Positions 45,505-53,746 of a DNA stretch of 64,000 nucleotides are shown piece after piece. The DNA is from CAYVQU01 sp964453155 (GTDB taxonomy: Bacteria; Chloroflexota; Anaerolineae; Anaerolineales; UBA11858). Numbering within the stretch: the first letter of the stretch is position 1; every line of letters starts with the position of its first letter. The translations under genes and the position numbers were made by a program. The notes below the pieces were generated by a model. It had not been told where the DNA came from. It worked only from the letters and a program-made list of their open reading frames with translations, and searched no databases. The DNA is taken from positions 7,167-71,166 of the forward strand of contig CAYVQU010000005.1 in assembly GCA_964453155.1 (NCBI GenBank), written 5' to 3'.

Positions 45505-46440
45505 TCAGGCTTCTGCTACTTCAGGTTCTTCCTCGGGTACCGCCACTACCTCTGCCAATTTCTCCATGAGACTTTCTAACTCTTTTTTCTGGTCCGCAGA
45601 CAAAATTGCAAATGGTTTGGCAAAGTATTCGTCTGTGCGGTCTTCGGCTTCCTGGCGGATCCGTTGGCCCTCGTCTGTGAGGGCGTATTTTTCATTCTCT
45701 AGGATAGCCCAACCAAGAGAAACCAATTCATCATAAGCGGCGGCGTAATCGGTTTCAACATAGCCCCGATACTCACCCATCCGTTCGGCAAGATCGGCTG
45801 GGGTGTGAACTGTTTCTTCGCCCTGCCACATTTGGGTCAAGGTTTCGAACACGCGCCCTTCAACGCCATAAAAATCTTTCCAAGCTGCAATATGAACGTC
45901 ATCGCGGTAGTAGGCCAAGTCCGTCATGTACCGGCGGAGACGCAGCATGGGCGGAGCATCTTTGCCGGGATCGAGACGAATTCCAATTTCCATCGTGGGG
46001 GTTGGTTCAGCCTGTTGGTAGGCCGCGTCAACTAGCTTGGCGAGTACATCCACGATTCGCCCCGTTTCTTCTTTCGAGAGTGAGGGTAAATCCCCAAAAA
46101 GTTTGTTTCCAACCTTCAAAAATTGCTCAACGGTTTCCATTCCTTTCTCAGAAACCTGGTATTCACCCTCCGCAATTTTGTCCAACCACCCCCGTTCGAC
46201 AGATTCATCCATTTGTCGGGGATATACTTCCGGATTAGCGTAAGGACCCCGGTGAACATAGTCTGACACCTTCAAGGGATCGGGTGAAAATGCGTATCCA
46301 ATTTGGATGAACCCAACATCGGGTCCCTCTAACCCTTCAATTTTCTCAATAAACTCTCCCAGGGCTGTATTTGTCCGGGCCCCGATCCCCGCAAATACTT
46401 TCCCCGCGACATCAAGATACCATTGAGCAGATTTCGTCAT
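45505..46440 (-). CDS. SCO6745/SalK-like helix-turn-helix protein, paralogue 1
   Basis: A protein of 311 aa made of two winged-helix-like halves. The first ends in ESVERGWLDKIAEGEYQVSEKGMETVEQF and the second in DELVSLGWAILENEKYALTDEGQRIRQEAED, both resembling MarR/PadR wing hairpins. The middle contains LRRYMTDLAYYRDDVHIAAWKDF, like the LREHRGDGHVAA segment of the SCO6745 family. AGGAG lies 8 nt before the ATG. It is a diverged paralogue of the gene at 46497-47525. Whether it binds DNA or a small substrate is not known. Confidence 0.65.
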   Translation of the reverse strand: MTKSAQWYLDVAGKVFAGIGARTNTALGEFIEKIEGLEGPDVGFIQIGYAFSPDPLKVSDYVHRGPYANPEVYPRQMDESVERGWLDKIAEGEYQVSEKGMETVEQFLKVGNKLFGDLPSLSKEETGRIVDVLAKLVDAAYQQAEPTPTMEIGIRLDPGKDAPPMLRLRRYMTDLAYYRDDVHIAAWKDFYGVEGRVFETLTQMWQGEETVHTPADLAERMGEYRGYVETDYAAAYDELVSLGWAILENEKYALTDEGQRIRQEAEDRTDEYFAKPFAILSADQKKELESLMEKLAEVVAVPEEEPEVAEA

Positions 46441-46496
46441 TTCAAACTCCTTTTTTTCGTTTGATTTTCACCAATCGTATTCAAAATTTTCTTTTT

Positions 46497-47525
46497 TTAG
46501 CGAGTTTTATCCCTCGCCCATAGTACGGTCCCCCACTCAGCACTTTTTGCATTTTCGGCATGACCGTAATAACCTGTGGTTTTGATCGGTTTAATCGCTT
46601 TCGTCAGACTCTCTAAATTTTCCCGTAACTCTTTCAGCGTTTCTTCGTCTTTGACTGCCCAAGGTTCAGAAAAATTAAAACTCAACGCCCGGGCGACCTC
46701 CGCAACGACCTCCATACCCTTTGGGGTCGGTTCGTAACCCCGTCCGGCTGTTGTGATCCATTTTCGGGTGACAAGGTCGTCAATTGCCGCGGTATAGGTT
46801 TCAATTTCATAATGCCGTTTTGGCCCCAACTTTTTGGCTAATTGGGCTGCGTCGCGGGCCAAACCTTTGTAAATATACGAAAAAGCCTCCCAAACATAAC
46901 TGTTGACTTCCTGTTCCATCCAGGCCGCAACATAGGCATCATCCCGATAGGCCAACAGATGAGATAACTGATTGCAAATCTGAGCCAGGGGATTCTGTGG
47001 CACCGGTGCCAGGCGGACATCCAGGTCAAAGGCGGGTTTATATTCGACCACCGCATTGTTGGCAATCGAGTCCACAATATCATTCAAATGAGGCGCAATC
47101 CAAACTAACTTCTCCTCCGAAAAGGTGCTAAGATCTTCATAAACGGGTGAAAGCTTTTTCCCCAGACGAGTGTAGATGGTCTGACTATTGCTCGTAGCCT
47201 GATAAACCCCCTCCCGAAGGATTACGAGCCAGCCGCGTTCCACGGCAATCTGCAATCCTTGCCGGAGATGCTCGGGGTTGGTGTAAGGCATGCGATTATA
47301 GATTTGAGCCAGGCCAAAGGCCTCTGGGGCTAAACCAATGGCGATTTTGGCAATCGGTTCGCTAAAATGATCTAATTCATTCAGCCGGCGGTTCGATTTT
47401 GCCAGGATTGCTTGGGAGTGGGTCTCGACATCAGCTAAGATCTTTCGGGCGATTTCCAACACCCAGGTGTGCGATTGGGCGCAGCGTTTCCGTTTTTCTG
47501 GGATATAAAAAGATATATTGGGCAT
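46497..47525 (-). CDS. SCO6745/SalK-like helix-turn-helix protein, paralogue 2
   Basis: A protein of 342 aa with the same architecture as its neighbour: AVERGWLVILREGVYQATSNSQTIY, then LSHLLAYRDDAYVAAWMEQE and DDLVTRKWITTAGRGYEPTPKGMEVV. The C-terminal ~30 aa are extra. The ATG at 47525 follows a near-consensus promoter and a palindromic operator identical in core to the one before the ArsR-type gene upstream, so expression is likely repressed by that regulator. It is a paralogue of 45505-46440, and both may bind the same type of ligand. Function is not known. Confidence 0.65.
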   Translation of the reverse strand: MPNISFYIPEKRKRCAQSHTWVLEIARKILADVETHSQAILAKSNRRLNELDHFSEPIAKIAIGLAPEAFGLAQIYNRMPYTNPEHLRQGLQIAVERGWLVILREGVYQATSNSQTIYTRLGKKLSPVYEDLSTFSEEKLVWIAPHLNDIVDSIANNAVVEYKPAFDLDVRLAPVPQNPLAQICNQLSHLLAYRDDAYVAAWMEQEVNSYVWEAFSYIYKGLARDAAQLAKKLGPKRHYEIETYTAAIDDLVTRKWITTAGRGYEPTPKGMEVVAEVARALSFNFSEPWAVKDEETLKELRENLESLTKAIKPIKTTGYYGHAENAKSAEWGTVLWARDKTR

Positions 47526-47543
47526 AATTAGATTCTTATATAC

Positions 47544-47561
47544 GTTAGATAGTTATCTAAC
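47544..47561. promoter_or_regulatory. Operator, TTAGATA-GT-TATCTAA palindrome (target copy)
   Basis: GTTAGATAGTTATCTAAC: perfect 8-bp arms around GT, located 4 nt downstream of the -10 box, so it covers the transcription start. The 16-bp core is identical to that at 48824-48841. Confidence 0.85.
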
Positions 47562-47565
47562 AAAG

Positions 47566-47594
47566 ATTGTAATCGAACAAAAACCAGTTGTCAA
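47566..47594 (-). promoter_or_regulatory. Sigma-70 promoter of the 46497-47525 gene
   Basis: On the minus strand TTGACA (complement of 47589-47594), a 17-nt spacer and TACAAT (complement of 47566-47571). This is a near-consensus housekeeping promoter overlapped downstream by the operator. Confidence 0.85.
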
Positions 47595-47683
47595 ATAGAA
47601 TTAATTAGACTTTAAGAATTATGCTCAATTCCCTGTTGATCAACAGAATCCCCCTAACCCGAACACCTGCGCCCCACCGGCTG

Positions 47684-48772
47684 TTATTCCCCTTCTGCGC
47701 TGGACGACATACCGGCTTCCAAAAACGATTCTAAGGCAGCACAGGTGGCCTTAATTGCCTCAGAACGGGCTGCAAAACTTTTCTTTTCTTTGCCATCTCC
47801 GCCCAACGTGACCTGTACTAACCCCGCTAAGCGTAATGCCTGGAGATGATGGGTCACCGTTGGCGGTCGCAGACGGAGATTGCGAGCCAATTGGGCCGGG
47901 CTGTGCGGTTTTTGGGTCAGATAATGCAATATTCGCAAGCGAGTGGGATCAGAGAGAGATTTGAGGGCGCGCACCAAACTCTCGGGGACATTTTCACCCG
48001 GCACCAAGGATTCGGTTGCCGACCGGCCGCCATACAGCCATACCCCCCGATTCGGATCAGTTTTACCAAAATACATCAGGGGCGTGACCCAAAAAGAAGG
48101 GGCCAGGACCAATTCTTCCATCTCTGGGAGTTCGGTAAACCGAATCCCCTGCGATAACTCCTCGATCAAATCAGGTAAAGGAAGTTCAGCTTCTAACCGC
48201 TTGCCACGCTCGAAAGCCGATTTCAGGGCCGGACCAATCCGTTTTTCTTCTTCTGAGAAGAACACTTCCTGATAAGTGTGCAACGCGGCCAAATAGCGCT
48301 CGCCAAACTCTTTTGATCGCGCCCACCAATCCAGAATATTTTCTAATTTCTCGCGCGATGAAGCTTTCTTTTCATCAATTTTTTGCAATTCGGTTAGGAA
48401 ATATGTCAGGTCACTATCGGTCCATTGGCCCTTGGCAGCGACACCAATGAGAAACTGCTCAATTTCATTATCTTTGACACCCAATAAAGCTAAATTTTGC
48501 AAACGTTCTTCAGCCGGAATCTGGCCTAAGGTGAATAAAACTGTAAGGGCGTCTTTGGGATCCGGCAACTTATGAACCCAATGAAACGGGATATGGAACA
48601 GTTTCAAACCTTGCTCCAAAATTTCTCGAACATCGGTTGGGAGCCGTTTACGTACACTTGAAGCCCAAGCGCTGCGAACCCCAAAATCTTTGGGGTTGTG
48701 CAATACTTCCAGGCTAATAAAAAGATCGTATGCGGTGCCCCATTCCCAGAGAAGTTTTGGTGAAGTTTGCAT
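47684..48772 (-). CDS. ArsR-type winged-helix regulator with large N-terminal domain
   Basis: A protein of 362 aa. Residues ~265-340 form an ArsR-like winged helix: SLVRALKSLSDPTRLRILHYLTQKPHSPAQLARNLRLRPPTVTHHLQALRLAGLVQV, with the recognition helix in PPTVTHHLQAL. The first ~250 residues are a helical domain of the kind seen in DUF5937-type ArsR proteins, probably a ligand or dimerisation module. AGGAG lies 7 nt before the ATG. The gene has a consensus promoter with a palindromic operator at its start, and the same operator precedes the next gene, so it is probably autoregulated and represses that gene. Confidence 0.88.
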   Translation of the reverse strand: MQTSPKLLWEWGTAYDLFISLEVLHNPKDFGVRSAWASSVRKRLPTDVREILEQGLKLFHIPFHWVHKLPDPKDALTVLFTLGQIPAEERLQNLALLGVKDNEIEQFLIGVAAKGQWTDSDLTYFLTELQKIDEKKASSREKLENILDWWARSKEFGERYLAALHTYQEVFFSEEEKRIGPALKSAFERGKRLEAELPLPDLIEELSQGIRFTELPEMEELVLAPSFWVTPLMYFGKTDPNRGVWLYGGRSATESLVPGENVPESLVRALKSLSDPTRLRILHYLTQKPHSPAQLARNLRLRPPTVTHHLQALRLAGLVQVTLGGDGKEKKSFAARSEAIKATCAALESFLEAGMSSSAEGE

Positions 48773-48823
48773 TGGGATGCTCCTTTGGTGTCACAAAGTT
48801 GGCGTTTTCTTTCAAGATGTTAT

Positions 48824-48841
48824 ATTAGATAGTTATCTAAT
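48824..48841. promoter_or_regulatory. Operator, TTAGATA-GT-TATCTAA palindrome (autoregulatory copy)
   Basis: ATTAGATAGTTATCTAAT: perfect 8-bp arms around GT, just downstream of the predicted transcription start of the ArsR-type gene and about 52 nt before its ATG. Core identical to 47544-47561. Confidence 0.85.
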
Positions 48842-48854
48842 TATCATTTCCCAC

Positions 48855-48882
48855 ATTATAGAGAATCCCCTGCTTTTGTCAA
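48855..48882 (-). promoter_or_regulatory. Consensus sigma-70 promoter of the ArsR-type regulator gene
   Basis: On the minus strand TTGACA (complement of 48877-48882), a 16-nt spacer and TATAAT (complement of 48855-48860). Both hexamers match the consensus exactly. Confidence 0.9.
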
Positions 48883-48929
48883 GCATTCTAACGAACTAGA
48901 ATCCCATCCCAGGTAATACTCGGATTAAC

Positions 48930-48965
48930 GCAAAAAGTGTAGCCGTGCACCGCTACACTTTTTGC
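48930..48965. terminator. Bidirectional intrinsic terminator
   Basis: GCAAAAAGTGTAGC (48930-48943) and GCTACACTTTTTGC (48952-48965) form a perfect 14-bp inverted repeat with an 8-nt loop and a T5 tract in both directions. It ends transcription of the ABC-permease gene before the regulator gene. Confidence 0.88.
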
Positions 48966-48968
48966 TAA

Positions 48969-48993
48969 GGTCAAGCAGTTTTATCGCTTGACC
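48969..48993 (-). terminator. Additional stem-loop directly after the permease stop
   Basis: GGTCAAGC (48969-48976) and GCTTGACC (48986-48993) pair over a 9-nt loop. On the minus strand it lies immediately after the permease stop codon and 3 nt before the main terminator hairpin, giving a tandem structure. It has no T-run of its own. Confidence 0.6.
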
Positions 48994-48994
48994 C

Positions 48995-51409
48995 TTATTC
49001 GTAAGCTAAAACTTCCCGGATAGTGAGGCGCGCCGCATTGCGAGCCGGGAGTAAACTGGCCACGAAAGAGAGCACTAATACTGCAATTAGCCAGATTACA
49101 AAACCCTGGTAAGTGATCGTTAACTTCATCGGAGAACCAAACATGGCTTCACTGACAATTTTCAGCAAGAAGTGGCTGATGGGGAAGGACAAAAACAACG
49201 CCAAAAACCAGGTGATGAATCCGATCACGCCCCCCTCGATAACAACGGACTTGATAATCTCGCGATCCATGGCCCCGATGGCCCGCATCACCCCGATTTC
49301 GCGGGTGCGTTCGAGGACGTTCATCCCCATTGTGCCGGTTAGACCAATGCTGCCGACAAAGGCCGTCAACAGGGCCATTAACAGCAAGAATATGACCAGG
49401 ATATTAAGGGCTTTGGCACTGTCCGACTGGGTGATAGAACCGGACTCAACTTCGTTGACCATGAAATCGCGATCCCGCAAATAACCGTCGAGGGTTTTGC
49501 CAATTTTCTCTTGCTCTTCCAGATTGTGATTACTGGTGATGACGCGGAAGGTCATGGCCTGGTTGGGCATATTTACCAGATCGGAGATGAATTCATAATC
49601 GGCGTACCCTAGGGTATCATCCATCATTCCTGAGAAGCGAAAAACACCCACAACCGTCCAATCTTCATCGCGACCTGCGGGCGTATCCACCCGAATTTTG
49701 TCTCCGGGCTGTAAACTTGGGTAAAAATCATAAATCGAATCTGACACCACCAGGGCATCCTGCTCACCGGGTTCCACCCATCGCCCGGCAATCATATCGG
49801 GGTCCACCAGGGAACTTCCCGCGGGCGGGGCCATGATACGGATTTTCTCGATGACGTTATCCTCAGGATCAAGCACATCCACGCTGGCTGCCCCCCATCC
49901 TTCCACTGCGGTCACACCCGGAACGGGCAAGACTGCCTTTTCGATGCGAGAAATGGGGTACGGACGGCTGAACCCTAAGGTCACATCGGCCTGGAAATGT
50001 TGAGCGATTTGCGCCATGAAATGATCTAACGAGGCTCGGACATTAAATACACCGATAAAGATGGCACCCGCAGTCGTCAGGGTGAAAATCGTCAAAGCCA
50101 GGCGACTTTTGCGTCGGAATGTGTTGCGGAAGGAGAGAATGATTGGCCGGGACAGCCATTGGATCCACTCCGAAACCCGGTTTAACCAGTTGCCGTCCGC
50201 GGCCTGAGCACCCGGCCGATCATTACTGATAGCCTGGCGCACATTGATCTTGGAACCTGAGTTGACGGGGATAAATCCGGCGATCAAAGGGATCAAAACC
50301 GCTATTAGAATTTGCAGGACAATCGACAGCGGAATTACCCGAAATCCCAACAAATCGGCATTAATAAATCCGACAATGAATTCGGCAAATGCATAACCCG
50401 TAATCACGCTGAGCGGCAAGGCAATCGCCAACGCCACGAGGCCATATGCCAGGATCAAAACCAGATACATCCCCATAATTTGAGCACTGCGGCCGCCGAC
50501 CAACTTCATGACACCGATCTGGCGAAGATGCTGACCGAGCAGGGCATTCAGGGTATTGACGATCAACGAACTGCTCAGAACCAGGATCAGAGCGCCCAAG
50601 GCGCCCAAAACGCCCAATAACGCCAAAACAATTGAGGCCATTGGATGATCATTTGAGAGTTGGGTCTTCGTGCGATAGACCTGACGGTGATTGCGCTCAA
50701 TTTTATCTTCGATATCCGTGGCGATGGTTGTGATATGGGCTTCGTCTGTGGCAGGATCGCTGACGCGGACCAATAATTGGTTGAAGTGATCGCCCCCCCC
50801 TAACCATTCAAGGGTGTCGAGGGTGACAAAACCATTGGCACCGGCCATAAAATCCGCTCCATTGGTGACCTGATCGGTTACTAAACCAACCAATGGTAGG
50901 AAATGCGTGGTGCCATCGGGCATTTCGATCTCGATCTCATCGCCAACTTGAAACCCCGAGTTGTTGAGAAAATCATGGCTGACAATTAATTCCCGCCTGC
51001 CAGGGGCTCCACGACCGTCGAGGGGATTGAACAAATTAATTTCAGCGGTCTCAAAATCTGAAATCCCAATCAATTTAATATTTTGCCAGGATTCGCCTTC
51101 CCGGTGGGCGCGGACGGATATGACCTGCCGGCCTTCGACTGTTATTACCCCCGGAATTTTTTCGATCGAGCGGACGAAGTCTTCGTGAAATGGATCCATG
51201 CGGATGGCAATGTTATGCGGGTTGCGAGCGGCAAAAGTCAGCGGGATATCTTGTGACATGACAACATACGTAGTCACAATGGTGCCGACGGAGAAGACAC
51301 CTACGGCAATGGAGGCGACGACCAGGAGGGTCCGAAGTTTGTTATCCCACAGATCGGCAAAAACTTTGCTCCAGCGGGGTTTGATGAGGTTGGGTTTCGA
51401 GGCTTTCAT
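48995..51409 (-). CDS. MacB/FtsX-type ABC transporter permease
   Basis: About 804 aa. An N-terminal helix (LRTLLVVASIAVGVFSVGTIV) precedes a periplasmic-type MacB domain, three helices form the first FtsX core, and a second MacB/FtsX unit follows. It ends with the typical FLLLMALLTAFVGSIGLTGTMGMNVLERTREIGVMRAIGA and AARLTIREVLAYE. Such permeases move lipoproteins, peptides or lipids, or transmit force, with a dedicated ATPase. The ATG at 51409 has GGTGAG upstream. The ATPase gene lies upstream on the same strand across a repeat-rich gap, so a shared transport complex is likely. Confidence 0.93.
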   Translation of the reverse strand: MKASKPNLIKPRWSKVFADLWDNKLRTLLVVASIAVGVFSVGTIVTTYVVMSQDIPLTFAARNPHNIAIRMDPFHEDFVRSIEKIPGVITVEGRQVISVRAHREGESWQNIKLIGISDFETAEINLFNPLDGRGAPGRRELIVSHDFLNNSGFQVGDEIEIEMPDGTTHFLPLVGLVTDQVTNGADFMAGANGFVTLDTLEWLGGGDHFNQLLVRVSDPATDEAHITTIATDIEDKIERNHRQVYRTKTQLSNDHPMASIVLALLGVLGALGALILVLSSSLIVNTLNALLGQHLRQIGVMKLVGGRSAQIMGMYLVLILAYGLVALAIALPLSVITGYAFAEFIVGFINADLLGFRVIPLSIVLQILIAVLIPLIAGFIPVNSGSKINVRQAISNDRPGAQAADGNWLNRVSEWIQWLSRPIILSFRNTFRRKSRLALTIFTLTTAGAIFIGVFNVRASLDHFMAQIAQHFQADVTLGFSRPYPISRIEKAVLPVPGVTAVEGWGAASVDVLDPEDNVIEKIRIMAPPAGSSLVDPDMIAGRWVEPGEQDALVVSDSIYDFYPSLQPGDKIRVDTPAGRDEDWTVVGVFRFSGMMDDTLGYADYEFISDLVNMPNQAMTFRVITSNHNLEEQEKIGKTLDGYLRDRDFMVNEVESGSITQSDSAKALNILVIFLLLMALLTAFVGSIGLTGTMGMNVLERTREIGVMRAIGAMDREIIKSVVIEGGVIGFITWFLALFLSFPISHFLLKIVSEAMFGSPMKLTITYQGFVIWLIAVLVLSFVASLLPARNAARLTIREVLAYE

Positions 51410-51418
51410 ATTTTTCTC

Positions 51419-51601
51419 ACCACAAAGGACACCAAGGTTCACGAAGTTTTCTTCGTGCGACTTTGAGTTCTTTGTGGATAATTCTGTTCAATTCAACTAT
51501 TTTTCTCGTTCCAGGTGTTCTTTCTCGTTTCAATACTCTGCGTTGGAACGAAGGGGATTCGGAGCGTCCAGAGGGCGGTTACGACGCAGTGCATCGTAAC
51601 C
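51419..51601. repeat. Gap filled with three imperfect inverted repeats
   Basis: First, CCACAAAGGACACCAAGG-type arms (51420-51446 and 51451-51477) form a long imperfect hairpin. Second, TCGTTCCA (51506-51513) pairs with TGGAACGA (51544-51551) over a 30-nt loop. Third, GGTTACGA (51577-51584) pairs with TCGTAACC (51594-51601) over 9 nt. None has a terminator T-run; all look like common dispersed intergenic repeats. Confidence 0.6.
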
Positions 51602-51606
51602 AGGAT

Positions 51607-53538
51607 TTAGGAATGGGATTGGATTAATTGTTGGGTCTCAGTAATTCGGACTTGGGAAATTTGATCCAAGGCGGCTTGCATTTGGGGGGAAGTACCCACC
51701 AGCCGCAGGAACTCGGATTTGGAAATCATGGTGATTTCAGCAGAATTCTCAGAACTGGTACGGACGCTGGCAATGGAGTTTTGACCGGTGGTCAGTGAGA
51801 CTTCACCGAAAAATTGACCGGGGCCAAGACGGGCAACCCGCGTTTCAGGGATGTGGGTATTGATCAGCACATCTACTTCGCCCGAGGCAACCATGTAAAA
51901 ATAATCGACGGGCTGGTTCTGATGGATGATAGTTTCGCCAGGGGAGAAAGTCTGTTTCTGGGATTTATGAGTGGCTGCCAGCATTTGGGGATGATCCAGG
52001 AATGGGAGGGCGCGCACTACCGTCTGGTCGATGACTTCGCCATCGGACAGAATTATGGTTTGATCGGTCCGTTTAGTGATTTCAGGGTCATGAGTGACAA
52101 TCAGGACCGTTTTGCCCTGGGAGGCAAGTTGCTCAAATAAACTGAGGACGACTTCCGCCGATTTCGTATCGAGATTCCCGGTGGGTTCGTCGGCTAAGAT
52201 GATGGCCGGATCGGTGGCCAGGGAACGGGCAATCGCCGCACATTGCTGCTGTCCACTAGAGACGTTGCCGGGGAGTTTGTGCGCCTGCTCTTCCAGGCCG
52301 ACCATTTTGAGCAGTTCCAGCGCCTTGACCGGGCGGTCTCGGAAGTTGTAGACGTTGCAGTAATCCATGGGGAGCATGGTGTTTTCGAGCAATGTCAGGG
52401 TCGGCAAAAGTTGGAAGAATTGGAAGACCACTCCCATATTCTGGCCGCGCCACAAGGCCCGTTGACTCTCGGTTTTATCGTAAATTCGTTCGCCACCGAC
52501 GGTGACTTCTCCTGAGGTGGGATGGTCGATGCCGGTGATCATGTTAAGCAGCGTCGATTTGCCACAACCCGACTTCCCCACGATGGAGACGAATTGACCG
52601 TAATCGAATTCCAAATCAATCCCTTTAAGGGCTTTGAATTTTCCGGCCGCGTTTTCGTAGGTTTTGACGACATTTCGGAGCACGATAGCCGGGGTTTCCG
52701 ATTTTGGTTGATCTTTTTGATTTTCTGATCTTTTACGACCTAAGCTCCCAAATGGGTTAGCCCCGGAAACAATCTCGATACTCGCAGATTGCTGACCTTT
52801 TGTCGGGATGAGTAGATCCACATTGTCAGAATCAACCAATTTTCCGTCCGAGATGCGCAACCGGCGCGAGAAACGGGTGGCGAGGCTGGCATCGTGAGTG
52901 ACCATGATGATCGTTTTGCCTTGGGCAGCCATTTTTTCAAAAATCTCGAAGATGGTTTCAGCGGTGACAGTATCGAGGTTGCCAGTGGGTTCGTCGGCGA
53001 TGATCAGAGGCGGGTCGTTGACCAACGCCCGGGCAATGGCCACCCGCTGTTTTTGCCCGCCGGAGATGTGAGCCGGAATTTTGTAAGCATGCTTGACGAT
53101 GTCGACCATTTCGAGCAATTCGAGGGCTCGCTTTTTGCTGACGACGGGGTGATAGGTCCCAGAGAAATCTTGGGGGAGCATGACGTTTTCAACCAGGTTT
53201 AGGCTGGGCATCAACTCAAAGGATTGGTACACAATCCCGAGATTGCGTCCCCGCCAGAGGGCCAGAGCATCTTCACTCAGCGTGTGAATGGCAAGCCCCT
53301 CATCGCCGGAGTCCCTCCCATAAAAGCGGACATCCCCCGAAGTCAATTCGCTGACTCCCGAGATCATATTTAGTAGAGTGGTCTTGCCCGCGCCCGATTT
53401 TCCAGTGAGCCCCAAAAATTCACCTGGCAAAACATCCATCGAAATACCATCCAGAGCAATGAACGGGCCATCACCCGTGGCGTAAGTTTTAACAACCTCA
53501 TGCAATCGAAGGATAGGTTTGTTTGGTGCGGTTAACAT
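51607..53538 (-). CDS. Double ABC ATPase fused to a cyclic-nucleotide-binding domain
   Basis: About 643 aa, energising the FtsX-type permease downstream. ABC domain 1 has Walker A GKSGAGKTT (residues 46-54), signature ISGGQKQR and Walker B IIADEPTGNLDT. ABC domain 2 has Walker A GKSGCGKST, a degenerate signature VSSGQQQ and Walker B IILADEPTGNLDT. The last ~130 aa form a cNMP-binding domain (QKQTFSPGETIIHQNQ, LGPGQFFGEVSLTTGQ). The ATG at 53538 has GGAGG 7 nt upstream; the open frame reaches 53598. The ribosome site lies in a hairpin. A regulatory cNMP domain on an exporter ATPase is uncommon. Confidence 0.92.
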   Translation of the reverse strand: MLTAPNKPILRLHEVVKTYATGDGPFIALDGISMDVLPGEFLGLTGKSGAGKTTLLNMISGVSELTSGDVRFYGRDSGDEGLAIHTLSEDALALWRGRNLGIVYQSFELMPSLNLVENVMLPQDFSGTYHPVVSKKRALELLEMVDIVKHAYKIPAHISGGQKQRVAIARALVNDPPLIIADEPTGNLDTVTAETIFEIFEKMAAQGKTIIMVTHDASLATRFSRRLRISDGKLVDSDNVDLLIPTKGQQSASIEIVSGANPFGSLGRKRSENQKDQPKSETPAIVLRNVVKTYENAAGKFKALKGIDLEFDYGQFVSIVGKSGCGKSTLLNMITGIDHPTSGEVTVGGERIYDKTESQRALWRGQNMGVVFQFFQLLPTLTLLENTMLPMDYCNVYNFRDRPVKALELLKMVGLEEQAHKLPGNVSSGQQQCAAIARSLATDPAIILADEPTGNLDTKSAEVVLSLFEQLASQGKTVLIVTHDPEITKRTDQTIILSDGEVIDQTVVRALPFLDHPQMLAATHKSQKQTFSPGETIIHQNQPVDYFYMVASGEVDVLINTHIPETRVARLGPGQFFGEVSLTTGQNSIASVRTSSENSAEITMISKSEFLRLVGTSPQMQAALDQISQVRITETQQLIQSHS

Positions 53539-53543
53539 GAAAA

Positions 53544-53561
53544 AACCTCCGGTAGGAGGTT
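53544..53561 (-). promoter_or_regulatory. Hairpin sequestering the ribosome site, followed by a T-run
   Basis: On the minus strand AACCTCC pairs with GGAGGTT across a 4-nt loop. The right arm contains the GGAGG ribosome site of the ABC ATPase gene and is followed by TTTTC and the ATG. It could hide the ribosome site or act as a small transcription attenuator. Confidence 0.65.
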
Positions 53562-53675
53562 GCGATTTCCAACGAACATTTTTTTGGTCTCCATACATCT
53601 AAAACACCTGTTTCATTCCGTATCTGATTATATGAATTTGATCTTTTTAGGTGAGATGCCGGGCACCATTAGGAG

Positions 53676-53691
53676 CATGACGCGCGTCATG
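53676..53691. promoter_or_regulatory. 16-bp perfect palindrome between divergent operons
   Basis: CATGACGCGCGTCATG is a perfect palindrome placed over the -35 region of a plus-strand promoter whose TATAAT is at 53698-53703, so it may be an activator or repressor site for the PAS-GGDEF operon. No good -35 hexamer is present, which suggests regulated expression. Confidence 0.6.
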
Positions 53692-53697
53692 TAATGC

Positions 53698-53703
53698 TAT
53701 AAT
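53698..53703 (+). promoter_or_regulatory. -10 box of the signalling/exopolysaccharide operon
   Basis: An exact TATAAT lies 43 nt upstream of the GGDEF start. The -35 region is poor and covered by the palindrome at 53676-53691. Confidence 0.55.
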
Positions 53704-53746
53704 GCAGATATAGTATTTTCGGGGAACAACGGATTTTGGAGCAAGA

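Noticed and set aside
51506..51551. Another double-hairpin copy, because the loop is also 30 nt
   Set aside because: Arm sequences, the second hairpin and its loop do not match; it looks like a different common intergenic repeat.
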